A stretch of DNA of 64,000 nt. Source: Alkalihalobacillus sp. CinArs1. Its GTDB lineage: Bacteria; Bacillota; Bacilli; Bacillales; Guptibacillaceae. The stretch covers positions 620,001 through 684,000 of the forward strand of contig NZ_CANDOB010000001.1 in assembly GCF_947387515.1 (NCBI RefSeq), read 5' to 3'. The position numbers and the translations under genes are program-made. Every line of letters begins with the position of its first letter. The first letter of the stretch is position 1. Of this stretch, positions 1 through 9,539 are shown one piece after another. The notes below the pieces were generated by a model. The model saw only the letters and a program-made list of their open reading frames with translations. It was not told the DNA's origin and ran no database searches.

Positions 1-2163
1 GAAATTGAAGACAGAGCAAAGCGTGCTCTTGCAATGCAATTTGCCGATGAAGAAGGATACGATGGCAAAAAGCTGGCTAAAAGTATAGATCAGTATAATC
101 AAATTTCTTACAATGCCAATATATCAACAAGATCACCAGCAGATATTGCCGAATTCATGGGTCATAGTTGGGAAGATATAAAGAAAAACTCAGAGATATT
201 TGTTGAGTTTATGGAAAATGCAGAGAAAGAGCTTCGGAAGAACGGATACAAAATTCATACAACAATTGATAAAGAAATGTATGAGAAAATGAATTCTGCG
301 AAGGATAGCGTCCTTGATAACTCTAACTATTTCGAAGCACCGAAAACGGCATCAGTGCAGGATCCTGAAACTGGAGAAATGGTTCAAAAAGAATTTCCAA
401 TGCAGGTTGGTAGTATTTTAATAGAAAATAAAACCGGTAAAATACTATCATTTGTTGGTGGTAGAGATTTTAAAGTAGAACAATTAAATCATGCTACAGG
501 AGCTTATCGTGCAAATGGTTCAACAATGAAACCTCTACTTGATTATGCTCCAGCTATGGAAGTAGGTAAAGTTCAACCTGGGTATATCATTCCCGATATT
601 CCTTCAGATGAGATGTGGCTCCCTAAGAACTATGGTGGAAGATATCATGGTTTAGTTACAGCTAGAAAAGCACTAGAGAGATCTTATAACGTTCCAGCAA
701 CAAGGATCTATTCTAAACTGGATCAAAAGGAAGCTACGAATTATTTAGTGAAAATGGGCTTCAGTACACTAACAGTAGATGATCGAGCCAACCTAGCAAC
801 TTCTATTGGCTCCCTAGAACGTGGTGTAAGTGTAGAAGAGAATACAAATGCTTTTGGTACTTTTGCTAACGGTGGTAAATTCGTAGATGCTTATATGATA
901 GAAAAGATTGTAGATCGTGATGGAAATACTATATTCGAACAGAAGTCAGAACCTGTAGATGTTTTTAGTCCTCAAACATCATACTTAACAATTGATATGA
1001 TGAGAGATGTAATAAGTCAGGGTACTGCTATGGATATACCTGGGAAGTTAAAATTCTCTACGGATTGGGCTGGTAAGACTGGTACAGGTCAGGATTATAA
1101 GGATGCTTGGTTTGTAGCTGTAAATCCCAATGTTTCCCTAGGAGTATGGACAGGTTACGATATAGAAATGAGCATGAACTCAAACATGTATTCAAAACGG
1201 AATAAAAACCTTTGGGCGTTATTTGCTAATGCAGCATATGATGCAAATCCTGAAATAATGGATCCACAAAAACGATTCGATATGCCTACTGGTATTGTTA
1301 GAAGGTCGTTCTGTGGAATATCTGGAAAACTCGCATCTGATCTGTGTCAGCAAGCTGGACTTGTTCAAACTGATTTGTTTAATGCTAAATACGTACCAAC
1401 AGAAGTCGATGACAGTTTGACACAAGGAAGATATGTGGTCATTAAAGGGAAAACTTATGAAGCACTTTCTTCAACACCAGCAGAATTTGTCACAAGCGGC
1501 GTTATGATTAAAGAAGATTACTTTGAAGGTATCGACCTTAGTACCCTTCTTCCATCTAAATTCGAAAACTTGAACATCGTTTCCGAGGGAACTGTCGCTA
1601 AAGAAAATGGCAAGAAGCCAGGCGCAATCGGTAACGTATCGATAAACGGCTCTACTCTTAACTGGAACGAATCAGGAGAAAGTGATATTGTGGGTTATCG
1701 CATTTACCGTGCAGGAAATGGTAGTAATTCATTTACTAAGCTAGGTAGTGTGAAAGCATCTGATGGAAGTTCATTCAATATTCCTTCAGGTTCTTATGCT
1801 TACTATGTTACAGCAGTAGATGTTGCCGGGAATGAATCATCTCCTTCTGCAAAAGTTACATCTGGAGATTGGTCTGATAAGCCAGAAGAAGAAGAAAAAC
1901 CAGATCCTCCTAAAGAAGATGAAGATGATGGTTCCGGTGAAGATAACAATGATGATTCAAGTGACGGTAACAGCGATGACTCAAACGATGGGAATGAAGA
2001 GACGAACGGTGAAAGCTCAGGAAACGATTCTGGAGAAGGGAACAATAGTAGCTCCGGTTCAAATTCCAATGATTCAAGTTCCAATAATTCAAGTTCCAAT
2101 AATTCCAACACTAATCAAAGCAACAGCTCGAATAGTAATGGAGAGTCATCCAGCAATGGATAG
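1..2163 (+). CDS. Class A penicillin-binding protein (PBP1A family), 5' truncated
   Basis: The reading frame is open from base 1, so the window cuts off the N-terminus, including the membrane anchor and the glycosyltransferase domain. What remains is a transpeptidase domain that cross-links peptidoglycan outside the cell. Counting from the Met at base 34, the catalytic SxxK box (STMK) is near residue 163, an SYN triad follows near residue 215, and KTGT is near 347. After it comes a fibronectin type III-like domain (about residues 530-615, with WNESGESDIVGYRIYR). A tail of about 90 residues made almost only of Ser, Asn, Asp, Glu and Gly closes the protein. FN3 plus a low-complexity acidic tail is seen in bifunctional PBPs of Bacillaceae. 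It converges on acsA and shares a terminator with it. Confidence 0.9.
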   Translation, partial: EIEDRAKRALAMQFADEEGYDGKKLAKSIDQYNQISYNANISTRSPADIAEFMGHSWEDIKKNSEIFVEFMENAEKELRKNGYKIHTTIDKEMYEKMNSAKDSVLDNSNYFEAPKTASVQDPETGEMVQKEFPMQVGSILIENKTGKILSFVGGRDFKVEQLNHATGAYRANGSTMKPLLDYAPAMEVGKVQPGYIIPDIPSDEMWLPKNYGGRYHGLVTARKALERSYNVPATRIYSKLDQKEATNYLVKMGFSTLTVDDRANLATSIGSLERGVSVEENTNAFGTFANGGKFVDAYMIEKIVDRDGNTIFEQKSEPVDVFSPQTSYLTIDMMRDVISQGTAMDIPGKLKFSTDWAGKTGTGQDYKDAWFVAVNPNVSLGVWTGYDIEMSMNSNMYSKRNKNLWALFANAAYDANPEIMDPQKRFDMPTGIVRRSFCGISGKLASDLCQQAGLVQTDLFNAKYVPTEVDDSLTQGRYVVIKGKTYEALSSTPAEFVTSGVMIKEDYFEGIDLSTLLPSKFENLNIVSEGTVAKENGKKPGAIGNVSINGSTLNWNESGESDIVGYRIYRAGNGSNSFTKLGSVKASDGSSFNIPSGSYAYYVTAVDVAGNESSPSAKVTSGDWSDKPEEEEKPDPPKEDEDDGSGEDNNDDSSDGNSDDSNDGNEETNGESSGNDSGEGNNSSSGSNSNDSSSNNSSSNNSNTNQSNSSNSNGESSSNG
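2064..2108 (+). repeat. 15-bp tandem repeat in the PBP tail
   Basis: Three near-identical 15-bp units based on ttccaataattcaag run head to tail and encode Ser/Asn-rich pentapeptides in the disordered tail. The third unit is degenerate at its end. In-frame repeats like this can change copy number by slippage without breaking the gene. Confidence 0.7.
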
Positions 2164-2167
2164 CAAA

Positions 2168-2200
2168 ATCCCCGCAGCAGTAGCTGCGGGGATTACTTTT
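2168..2200. terminator. Bidirectional terminator between the PBP gene and acsA
   Basis: An 11-bp perfect stem (atccccgcagc / gctgcggggat) with a 4-base loop lies between the convergent stop codons, followed by a T-rich run on the plus strand and an A-rich run before it, so it can serve both genes. Confidence 0.85.
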
Positions 2201-2202
2201 TA

Positions 2203-3918
2203 TTAATCTTCCATGGTAGATAGATCACCAGTTGGTAGATCGAGCTCCCATGCCTTCAATACTCGACGCATAATCTTACCACTTCTTGTTTTAGGTAACT
2301 TATCTCGGAATTCGATTTCACGAGGTGCTGCATGTGCAGCAAGACCTTTCTTTACGTGATTACGAATTTCTTCCATCAGTTCATCAGACGGATCGTAACC
2401 ATCTCGAAGTGCAATAAATGCTTTGATAATCTCACCACGTACTGGATCTGGTTTTCCGATCACACCTGCCTCAGCAACTGCCGAATGCTCAACAAGCTTA
2501 CTCTCAACTTCAAATGGACCGACTCGTTCACCTGAAGTCATGATCACATCATCAACTCGACCCTGGAACCAAAAGTATCCATCCTCATCTTTATATGCAG
2601 AATCCCCTGACACGTACCAATCGCCCTTCATAAAGTAACTTTCATACTTTTCTTGACGATTCCAGATTGCACGCATCATGGAAGGCCATCCTTTTTTGAT
2701 AGCAAGGTTGCCCATACGGTTAGCTGGCAGCTCATTACCTTGATCATCCACGATCGCTGCATGAACACCTGGGATTGGTTTACCCATAGAACCTGGCTTA
2801 ATTTCCATAGAAGGATAATTACTGATGAGCTGTGCACCAGTCTCCGTCATCCACCAATTATCATGGATACGTTGATCTAACACTTTGTTACCCCACTTGA
2901 TAACCTCAGGATTTAGAGGTTCACCTACACTGAGTACGTGACGAAGTGTAGAGAGATCATAATTTTTTACGATTTCATCACCCGCACCCATAAGCATACG
3001 GAATGCAGTAGGTGCACTATACCAGACGGTCACACCATATTTTTCAATGGTAGAATACCAATCTTCTGGGCTAAAACGTCCTCCGCGAATAACATTGGAT
3101 GTACCTGCTAGCCAAGGTGCGAAAATTCCATAAGATGTACCTGTAACCCAACCCGGGTCTGCAGTACACCAGTATACATCATCTTCTTTAAGATCCAGCA
3201 CCCATTGTGCTGTTTGGTAATGTTGAATCATAGCATTATGAACATGAAGGACACCTTTTGGTTTCCCGGTTGAACCTGACGTATAATGAAGAATCATTCC
3301 ATCTTCACGATCCACCCATTCGATTTTCAGGTTTTTATCAGCCGTTTCAAAATGATGGTGAAAATCAATATAAGGTCCTTCTTCTTTCACATTATCCCCA
3401 ACAAGCACGACGCTCTCTAGATGAGGAAGCTCATCTACAGGTACGCGATCGAGCAACTCAGGTGTAGTAACAAGTACTTTTGCTTCGCTATCTTCAAGTC
3501 GATCACGCACTGCCCCTTCCATAAACGCTTCAAATAATGGTCCAGCAATCGCACCAAGCTTCAAAGATCCAAGCAAAATAAAATATAGTTCAGGAGAACG
3601 AGGCATAAAGATGAAAACTCGATCACCTTTTTCAACATTAACCTTCTTCAACACGTTTCCAGCTTTGTTACTTAAGGTTTTCATTTCACTATACGTATAC
3701 TTTTCATCTCTTTTTGAATCAGAGAAATAGAGGGCTACTTTATTTTTCCTATCGGATTCAGCGTGCTTATCGATTGCTTCATAAGCCATATTCACTTTCC
3801 CAGTTTCATTCCAGGAAAATGCTTTTTCTGCTTCTTTCCATTCAAAATTCTCATAAGTAGCTTCATAATCCTGTAGATTGTGATTTCCACGAGTTGCGGA
3901 AAGCGATTTCATTTCCAA
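2203..3918 (-). CDS. acsA: Acetyl-CoA synthetase
   Basis: Makes acetyl-CoA from acetate, ATP and CoA through an acetyl-adenylate, for growth on acetate or products of acetoin breakdown. The 571 residues match the length of B. subtilis AcsA. Visible are the AMP-binding box TSGSTGKPKG (residues 213-222), WWMTETG near residue 300, YVSGD followed by GRVDDVI in the hinge region, and PKTRSGKIMRR near the C-terminus. Lys548 in that last motif corresponds to the lysine that AcuA acetylates to switch the enzyme off and AcuC deacetylates. The start is a TTG at 3916-3918, preceded by GGAGGAG with 6-base spacing. It is divergent from acuABC, which encodes its regulators. Confidence 0.97.
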   Translation of the reverse strand: MEMKSLSATRGNHNLQDYEATYENFEWKEAEKAFSWNETGKVNMAYEAIDKHAESDRKNKVALYFSDSKRDEKYTYSEMKTLSNKAGNVLKKVNVEKGDRVFIFMPRSPELYFILLGSLKLGAIAGPLFEAFMEGAVRDRLEDSEAKVLVTTPELLDRVPVDELPHLESVVLVGDNVKEEGPYIDFHHHFETADKNLKIEWVDREDGMILHYTSGSTGKPKGVLHVHNAMIQHYQTAQWVLDLKEDDVYWCTADPGWVTGTSYGIFAPWLAGTSNVIRGGRFSPEDWYSTIEKYGVTVWYSAPTAFRMLMGAGDEIVKNYDLSTLRHVLSVGEPLNPEVIKWGNKVLDQRIHDNWWMTETGAQLISNYPSMEIKPGSMGKPIPGVHAAIVDDQGNELPANRMGNLAIKKGWPSMMRAIWNRQEKYESYFMKGDWYVSGDSAYKDEDGYFWFQGRVDDVIMTSGERVGPFEVESKLVEHSAVAEAGVIGKPDPVRGEIIKAFIALRDGYDPSDELMEEIRNHVKKGLAAHAAPREIEFRDKLPKTRSGKIMRRVLKAWELDLPTGDLSTMED

Positions 3919-4018
3919 GTAATTCTCCTCCTTCTTCTACATCTTTCAATGATTTCACTGATAGTATAACATAAATTCGTAATATTTTAACAAATAACAA
4001 AAGTTAATAAAATCATTC

Positions 4019-4054
4019 TGAAACCCCTTACATTTACGTGTAATCATGTATAAT
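4019..4054 (+). promoter_or_regulatory. acuA promoter with overlapping cre site
   Basis: TGAAACCCCTTACA (4019-4032) differs from the CcpA operator consensus TGWAANCGNTNWCA at one position. It overlaps a -35-like CTTACA (4027-4032), which is 16 bp from a perfect TATAAT (4049-4054). The B. subtilis acsA-acuABC locus is known to be under CcpA repression, so CcpA blocking RNA polymerase here is a sound inference. Confidence 0.7.
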
Positions 4055-4087
4055 AAGAGCTGAGATCGTTATTAAGGTGGTGACTAG

Positions 4088-4720
4088 ATGGAACATCAAA
4101 AGACATATAATGCAATCGAATGGAACACTCCACATGGAAAATTAATTATCGAGGGACCAATTACTCCCGACCGCCTGGCCTCCTATCATTTACATAAAGA
4201 TCTGGTAGCATTTCGCCCACCCGAGCAGCAACATAAGGCGTTAATAGAAATTGCTGGACTTCCAGAAGGAAGAATCATCGTAGCAAGAGAACGTGAAACC
4301 ATTGTTGGTTACGTGACATATTTGTACCCAGATCCTATGGAACGATGGTCAGAAGGAAATATGGAAAACTTACTTGAGCTTGGAGCCATTGAAGTTATTC
4401 CTAAATATCGCAACGCTAAGGTTGGGAAAAGCTTGCTAAGAACATCCTTTATGGATGATGCGATGAATGATTATATCGTAATCACTACTGAGTATTATTG
4501 GCATTGGGACCTTAGAGGAACTGGCTTGTCAGTATGGGATTATCGAAAAGTGATGGAAAAAATGATGAACGCTGGTGGATTAGAATGGTATGCCACTGAT
4601 GACCCAGAAATAAGCTCTCACCCTGCCAATTGTTTAATGGCTAAGATTGGATCAAGGGTAGACCGAGAGTCCATACAAGCTTTTGACGCGTTACGCTTTC
4701 AAAACCGTTTCATGTATTGA
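4088..4720 (+). CDS. acuA: Acetyltransferase acting on acetyl-CoA synthetase (GNAT)
   Basis: AcuA transfers an acetyl group from acetyl-CoA to the active-site lysine of AcsA and inactivates it. The protein has 210 residues, as in B. subtilis. The central part (about residues 55-145) has the GNAT pattern, with IEVIPKYRNAKVGKSLL resembling the acetyl-CoA pyrophosphate-binding loop R/Q-x-x-x-G-x-G/A. An AAGGTGGTG ribosome site precedes the ATG. It is first in acuABC and divergent from its target acsA. Confidence 0.95.
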   Translation: MEHQKTYNAIEWNTPHGKLIIEGPITPDRLASYHLHKDLVAFRPPEQQHKALIEIAGLPEGRIIVARERETIVGYVTYLYPDPMERWSEGNMENLLELGAIEVIPKYRNAKVGKSLLRTSFMDDAMNDYIVITTEYYWHWDLRGTGLSVWDYRKVMEKMMNAGGLEWYATDDPEISSHPANCLMAKIGSRVDRESIQAFDALRFQNRFMY

Positions 4721-4741
4721 GACTTAAAGGAGTGAGAGGAC

Positions 4742-5389
4742 TTGATCATTGAGGAAATAATGAATAGAAACGTGTATTCTCTGAACGAATCGCAAACGAT
4801 TGCTAGTGGCATTAAAGTGATGAGAGAAAAGAATATACGTCATCTTCCAATTGTTAATAATGATGGAGAATTAGTAGGAATCGTTTCAGATCGGGATGTA
4901 AAAGAAGCTAGTCCCTCAATCCTCGATATGGACCCTAACAGAGAAGTATTACAGTCTTCTCTTTCTTCTATTATGAAAAAAGATGTGATCACCGCCCATC
5001 CGCTTGATTTCGTAGAAGAAATCTCAACTGTCTTCTATGAACATCGAATTAGCTGTATCCCAATCATAGAGAATAGAAAAGTGGTTGGCATCGTTACCGA
5101 AACAGATATGCTTCACACGTTAATCCTGCTTACAGGAGCACATCAACCAAGTTCACATATCGAGGTTCAAGTAGAAAACGTCTCAGGAAAGCTCGCAGAT
5201 ATCACACAGATTATCAGGAAACGTAACGTGAACATCATAAGTGTGCTAGTTTATCCTTGTAGCCATAACGAAGGGTTTAAAAACATCGTGTTTAGAGTTC
5301 AAACGATGAATCCAACAGCTGTTGTAGATGATATTAAGGCTGAGGGATATGAGGTGCTTTGGCCAAGTTTGCCGGGTGTTAAGAGATGA
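4742..5389 (+). CDS. acuB: AcuB: tandem CBS domains plus ACT domain
   Basis: The 215-residue protein has two CBS domains (about residues 1-60 and 75-130, each with the H-P-I-V and G-I-V-[ST]-[ED]-x-D pattern) followed by an ACT-like domain (about 140-210). CBS pairs usually bind adenine nucleotides and ACT domains bind small metabolites, so a sensor role in acetate or acetoin use is likely; its exact job is unknown. Translation starts at TTG, 7 bases after AAGGAG. The stop codon overlaps the acuC start (ATGA), pointing to translational coupling. Confidence 0.93.
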   Translation: MIIEEIMNRNVYSLNESQTIASGIKVMREKNIRHLPIVNNDGELVGIVSDRDVKEASPSILDMDPNREVLQSSLSSIMKKDVITAHPLDFVEEISTVFYEHRISCIPIIENRKVVGIVTETDMLHTLILLTGAHQPSSHIEVQVENVSGKLADITQIIRKRNVNIISVLVYPCSHNEGFKNIVFRVQTMNPTAVVDDIKAEGYEVLWPSLPGVKR

Positions 5390-6534
5390 AGTGTGATTCA
5401 TTATTCGTCTACTCCTCAGATTACTTAAACTACAAATTCAGTGACAACCATCCCTTCAACCATATCAGGGTTCAATTAACCCATGATCTATTAACAGAAG
5501 TTAACGTATTATCAAAGGATGATATTATATCGCCTCGCATTGCGACTGACGATGAGATAGCATTGATTCACGATCCAGCTTATATACAAGCAGTAAAAGA
5601 TGCTGGAAAAGGAACGCTTGCCTCTTCTGTTGCTTCTAACTACGGTTTAGGAACCGAGGATACACCGATTTTTTCAAATATGCACGAAGCAAGTGCTCTA
5701 CTTGTAGGGGGAACGTTAACTGCAGTCGATGCTGTGATGGATGGAAAAGCAAACCATGCTCTAAATATTGGTGGCGGACTACACCATGGATTTCGCGGAA
5801 AAGCCTCTGGTTTTTGCATATATAATGACAGTTCCATCGCAATCGAGTATATGAAGAAAAAATATAACGCGAAAGTTCTTTACGTCGATACTGACGCTCA
5901 TCATGGAGATGGCGTACAGTGGGCTTTCTATGATGATCCGAATGTGTGCACCCTTTCAATTCATGAAACCGGTCGTTACTTGTTTCCTGGTACTGGAAAT
6001 ATTAATGAAAAAGGTCATGGCAAAGGCTATGGCTTCTCTTTTAACGTTCCGATCGATGCGTTTACTGAAGATGAATCTTTTCAGGAAGTCTATGAGACCT
6101 CTTTTCGAAAAGTAATCGAGTTTTTCAAGCCTGACGTTATTCTTACTCAGAATGGTGCAGATGCGCATTATTACGATCCTCTCACCCATCTTTCCGTTTC
6201 AATGAAGAGCTTTGAATTTATCCCTAGACTAGCACATGAGCTTGCGCATGAATATTGCGGAGGCAAATGGATTGCTGTCGGTGGCGGGGGATACGATGTA
6301 TGGAGAGTCGTTCCAAGAGCATGGTCTAGAATTTGGCTCGAGATGAAGAACAAGAATGCTTCAGGTTCTCTTCCAGAAAAATGGATTGAACGGTGGCAGT
6401 CTTTAGCACCGTTCGAACTACCGAAAACTTGGCATGATCCTCAAGACCTTTATGAACCTATTCCAAGAAAGAGTGAAATTACAGAAAAGAATAAGCTTAC
6501 GTTAGAAAGATCGCTCTATCAGATCAGCCAATAA
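5386..6534 (+). CDS. acuC: Protein deacetylase of the histone deacetylase family
   Basis: A 382-residue class I/II HDAC-fold enzyme. The zinc and catalytic region is visible as DTDAHHGDGVQ near residues 168-178, with GGGLHHGF upstream near 127-134 and an NGADAHYYDPL loop near 256. AcuC removes the acetyl group from AcsA and reactivates it, so acsA, acuA and acuC form a reversible switch. The gene overlaps acuB by 4 bases and ends at a terminator shared with ccpA. Confidence 0.95.
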   Translation: MKCDSLFVYSSDYLNYKFSDNHPFNHIRVQLTHDLLTEVNVLSKDDIISPRIATDDEIALIHDPAYIQAVKDAGKGTLASSVASNYGLGTEDTPIFSNMHEASALLVGGTLTAVDAVMDGKANHALNIGGGLHHGFRGKASGFCIYNDSSIAIEYMKKKYNAKVLYVDTDAHHGDGVQWAFYDDPNVCTLSIHETGRYLFPGTGNINEKGHGKGYGFSFNVPIDAFTEDESFQEVYETSFRKVIEFFKPDVILTQNGADAHYYDPLTHLSVSMKSFEFIPRLAHELAHEYCGGKWIAVGGGGYDVWRVVPRAWSRIWLEMKNKNASGSLPEKWIERWQSLAPFELPKTWHDPQDLYEPIPRKSEITEKNKLTLERSLYQISQ

Positions 6535-6537
6535 AAA

Positions 6538-6567
6538 AACGAACCTGAATTCCAGGTTCGTTTTTTA
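6538..6567. terminator. Bidirectional terminator between acuC and ccpA
   Basis: An 8-bp stem (cgaacctg / caggttcg) around a 5-base loop is flanked by an A-run on the left and a T-run on the right, so it works for both convergent operons. Confidence 0.9.
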
Positions 6568-6575
6568 TGCAAAAT

Positions 6576-7577
6576 TTACTTCTTAGTTGAGTTTCTATGC
6601 TGAATACGGTGAGGAAGGACAACGGTTTGTTCTTCCACTGTTTCTTTGTTCATGAACTTCGTTAAGAGTCGCATTGCTACAGCTCCAATATCGTACATAG
6701 GTTGTACGACTGTAGATAGCGTTGGTCGAACCATCGTTGCAAGTCTTGTGTTATCAAAGCCAACAACTTCGAGGTCTTCAGGAACCTTGTAGCCATTATC
6801 CTGAGCACCATGAATGATTCCGAGTGCCATCTCATCAGTACCTCCAAAAATGGCAGTCGGCATGTTGTCTTTTTCAATAAATCCAGTCATCGCTTCGATT
6901 CCAGAATCGTATGTGTAATCACCAATAGCAACCATGTCTTCATCCACTTTTAACCCAGCATCTTCAAGTGCTCTGCGGTAACCTAGGAACTTTTCTTCAC
7001 CATTGATAGGATCTTCAAGAGGGCCACTTACTAGTCCAATCTTCTTATGACCTTTCTCAATGAACTCCGATACTAAGTCATAAGCTGCCTGTTGATAATC
7101 GATGTTAACAGATGGTACCTCATTTGTTTTCTCAAGTGTAGCAGCTAAAACGATCGGTACAGGTGAGCGTTTAAACTCTTCAACGTGTTCTTCAGTAATT
7201 TCCCCGCCCATAAAGACGATTCCATCTACTTGCTTACCAAGCATCGTGTTAAGAAGATGGATTTCTTTTTCTTTGTTCTGATCTGAATTACTGAGGATGA
7301 TATTGTAATTATACATCGTTGCAATATCCTCAATACCTCTAGCAAGCTCAGCAAAGAAAATACTGGATATATCAGGGATGATTACACCAACAGTCGTCGT
7401 TTTCTTACTAGCAAGACCACGTGCTACTGCGTTAGGTCGATAGCCTAAACGTTCGATTGCTTCGTGGACCTTTTTCCTTGTAGCAGGTTTAACATTAGGG
7501 TTTCCATTTACAACCCTCGATACCGTCGCCATGGATACTCCTGCTTCTTTTGCTACATCATAAATCGTTGTATTCAC
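6576..7577 (-). CDS. ccpA: Catabolite control protein A (LacI family)
   Basis: Global regulator of carbon catabolite repression; with HPr-Ser46-P it binds cre sites. The 333 residues begin with the LacI-type helix-turn-helix [20 protein letters not shown], then the hinge helix near residues 50-58 (PNAVARGLA) and a periplasmic-binding-protein-like core starting [10 protein letters not shown]. Length, N-terminus and position next to acuC and aroA fit CcpA rather than a sugar-specific LacI paralogue. Several of its likely targets (acuA, fru, ytnP, proC) are in this window. Confidence 0.96.
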   Translation of the reverse strand: MNTTIYDVAKEAGVSMATVSRVVNGNPNVKPATRKKVHEAIERLGYRPNAVARGLASKKTTTVGVIIPDISSIFFAELARGIEDIATMYNYNIILSNSDQNKEKEIHLLNTMLGKQVDGIVFMGGEITEEHVEEFKRSPVPIVLAATLEKTNEVPSVNIDYQQAAYDLVSEFIEKGHKKIGLVSGPLEDPINGEEKFLGYRRALEDAGLKVDEDMVAIGDYTYDSGIEAMTGFIEKDNMPTAIFGGTDEMALGIIHGAQDNGYKVPEDLEVVGFDNTRLATMVRPTLSTVVQPMYDIGAVAMRLLTKFMNKETVEEQTVVLPHRIQHRNSTKK

Positions 7578-7825
7578 GATAATCCTCCTTCATGCTCTTT
7601 CGGACTTTGATTTAGTTAATGATACGATACTATCCTTCTGACTGCAAATTTCCCGCAGTCGCTCCTACCTATAAGTTTCGGTATTATTCTATCACCCTAT
7701 ACGGTATATGCGTATGTATTTTATTTCACAAGAAAGTAACTGTATTAAAGATAGCACATTTATAACTTTTTTGCTTTAATATAAAGAAATTTTCACAAGT
7801 TAGATAGAAATCCATTATAACGCAA

Positions 7826-7868
7826 AAAAACAGACCGTCGAAAGGGATATCTCGACAGTCTGTTTTTG
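7826..7868 (-). terminator. Terminator after aroA
   Basis: A 12-bp stem with one mismatch (acagaccgtcga / tcgacagtctgt) is followed in minus direction by seven T. Confidence 0.85.
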
Positions 7869-7872
7869 GTTA

Positions 7873-8970
7873 CTACGTAGTAGGTGCAGCTTTCGCTGGG
7901 TTGAAAAGCCCGCTCAATTTTAAATCATCTACGAATTTCTCGTATTGAGGAATATCAAGCTGTTGTGCCGCATCTGAAAGCGCTACTGCTGGGTCAGGGT
8001 GAACCTCTACCATGATTCCATCTGCTCCAATAGCAAGTCCAGCCTTTGCTGCAGGCAGTAGAAGATCTCTTCGACCTGTTGAATGTGTAACGTCTACAAA
8101 TACAGGTAAATGAGTTTCTTGCTTTAAGATCGGTACTGCAGTGATGTCTAGCGTGTTGCGTGTTGCTTTCTCGTAAGTTCGAATACCACGCTCACAAAGC
8201 ATTACTTGTGTATTTCCTTTTGAGACAATGTATTCAGCGGCGTTGATAAACTCCTGAATCGTTGCTGAAAGACCTCGCTTGAGAAGTACAGGCTTATCGA
8301 CTGAACCAGCTGCCTTTAACAATTCAAAGTTCTGCATGTTTCGTGCTCCGATTTGAATAACATCCACATATTTCTCAGCAATTTTGATATCTGCTGGGTT
8401 TACGATCTCACTTACAACTGCTAGATCATATTCATCCGCAACCCGTTTTAAGATTTTAAGACCTTCTTCACCAAGACCTTGGAAATCATATGGTGAAGTA
8501 CGAGGTTTAAAAGCACCTCCGCGAAGCATTTTAAAGCCTTGCTTCTTAACAGCCTTTGCAACTTCCGCAACTTGTTCGTAGCTTTCAACTGCACACGGAC
8601 CTGAGATCAATACTTGACCACCAGCTCCAATCTTTTCGCCTTTGATGTCGATCACTGTGTTGTCAGGCTGACGCTTACGTGAAACCAATAGAGCTTTTCG
8701 ATGGTCATCTTCTTGTAACTCAAGACTCGCTTTGAAAATCTCTTTAAAGATATGCTGCAGAGTGGACGTTTCAAACGGCCCATCATTCTTCTCTGCTAGC
8801 AGATCAAGCATTTTGCGTTCTCGTACTGGATCAAAACGATTGATCCCCTGAGATTTCTTAATTCTGCCTATTTCCTGTGCTATTTCTGCACGCTCGTTAA
8901 TTAAATCGAGCAACTGCAAGTTAATCTCGTCTAGTTTTTCTCTCAACTCGTCAATCTGAATGTTAGCCAT
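7873..8970 (-). CDS. aroA: Bifunctional chorismate mutase / DAHP synthase
   Basis: Catalyses the first step of the shikimate pathway, joining phosphoenolpyruvate and erythrose-4-phosphate. Residues 1-90 form an AroQ-type chorismate mutase domain ([20 protein letters not shown], then [10 protein letters not shown]), which in this family senses chorismate or prephenate for feedback control. Residues about 105-350 are a type I-beta DAHP synthase with [39 protein letters not shown] and a C-terminal metal site around [10 protein letters not shown] and EVHPDP. It lies just upstream of ccpA in the transcription direction, separated from it by a terminator and about 250 bases. Also called aroG in some annotations. 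Confidence 0.95.
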   Translation of the reverse strand: MANIQIDELREKLDEINLQLLDLINERAEIAQEIGRIKKSQGINRFDPVRERKMLDLLAEKNDGPFETSTLQHIFKEIFKASLELQEDDHRKALLVSRKRQPDNTVIDIKGEKIGAGGQVLISGPCAVESYEQVAEVAKAVKKQGFKMLRGGAFKPRTSPYDFQGLGEEGLKILKRVADEYDLAVVSEIVNPADIKIAEKYVDVIQIGARNMQNFELLKAAGSVDKPVLLKRGLSATIQEFINAAEYIVSKGNTQVMLCERGIRTYEKATRNTLDITAVPILKQETHLPVFVDVTHSTGRRDLLLPAAKAGLAIGADGIMVEVHPDPAVALSDAAQQLDIPQYEKFVDDLKLSGLFNPAKAAPTT

Positions 8971-9090
8971 AATGTTTCCACTCCCTATCTATATAAGTGA
9001 TTAGGGATATTATATACGAAGAAAAATAAAATGTCACTACTTTTAGTTTAATTCTTAGACGCTTTTAAGCATTAAATCGTGTAAGTGAAT

Positions 9091-9118
9091 AAAAAACGGC
9101 TTCATAGAGCCGTTTTCC
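9091..9118 (-). terminator. Terminator after ytxJ
   Basis: A 9-bp stem (aaaacggct / agccgtttt) with a 6-base loop ends just past the ytxJ stop, followed by T residues in minus direction. Confidence 0.8.
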
Positions 9119-9119
9119 C

Positions 9120-9449
9120 TCAATTTTTTTTCACAGCATCGTTTAAAGAAGTATATGTGATTCTCCAATGTGAATCATTCCATACCACATTTTCACCATC
9201 GATCAGTAACGCCTGTGGCGATTGATGTTTCACTCCATAAGATTCAGCAATATCGTTTGATAGGGGTCTTGCTTCCTGTACATTTAAGTAATAGACGTCC
9301 TGATCATAATCTTCAGCGAACTTCTCAAACTCCTCAAAAGCCTGAGCACTGATTGGACAAGTCGTGCTATTTTTGAATACTAGAATCTTGTTGTTTTCGT
9401 TCTTTATTTTTGAAAAGTCGTCTAGTGTTGAAAGTTTGTTAATTGCCAT
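9120..9449 (-). CDS. ytxJ: YtxJ, thioredoxin-fold monothiol protein
   Basis: A 109-residue protein with a thioredoxin-like fold and a single active-site cysteine (TCPIS, Cys31) where thioredoxins have CxxC. The family is linked to bacillithiol redox chemistry in Bacilli and is a SigB general-stress protein in B. subtilis. A cis-proline loop is suggested by HQSPQALL near residue 75. It is the last gene of the ytxG-ytxH-ytxJ set, but a hairpin separates it from ytxH, so it may be partly uncoupled. Confidence 0.9.
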   Translation of the reverse strand: MAINKLSTLDDFSKIKNENNKILVFKNSTTCPISAQAFEEFEKFAEDYDQDVYYLNVQEARPLSNDIAESYGVKHQSPQALLIDGENVVWNDSHWRITYTSLNDAVKKN

Positions 9450-9503
9450 ATGATCATCATCCTTTCCTTCTTAATCCCCATTATAAAGGAAAAGAGAGCA
9501 TAC

Positions 9504-9533
9504 AAAAAGGAGAAGCACTTATTGCTCCTCCTT
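9504..9533 (-). terminator. Hairpin between ytxH and ytxJ
   Basis: An imperfect stem (aaggagaagca / tgctcctcctt) ending in a T-run in minus direction lies just past the ytxH stop; probably a partial terminator that lowers ytxJ expression. Confidence 0.55.
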
Positions 9534-9539
9534 CGTTCA

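Noticed and set aside
1803-2111. Minus-strand frame of 102 codons rich in Leu and Glu
   Set aside because: It is the complement of the low-complexity Ser/Asn/Asp tail of the PBP gene and has no ribosome site; a composition artefact.
7635-7670. Hairpin gactgc...gcagtc in the ccpA leader as a riboswitch
   Set aside because: A 6-bp stem alone, without terminator or conserved motif, is not enough.
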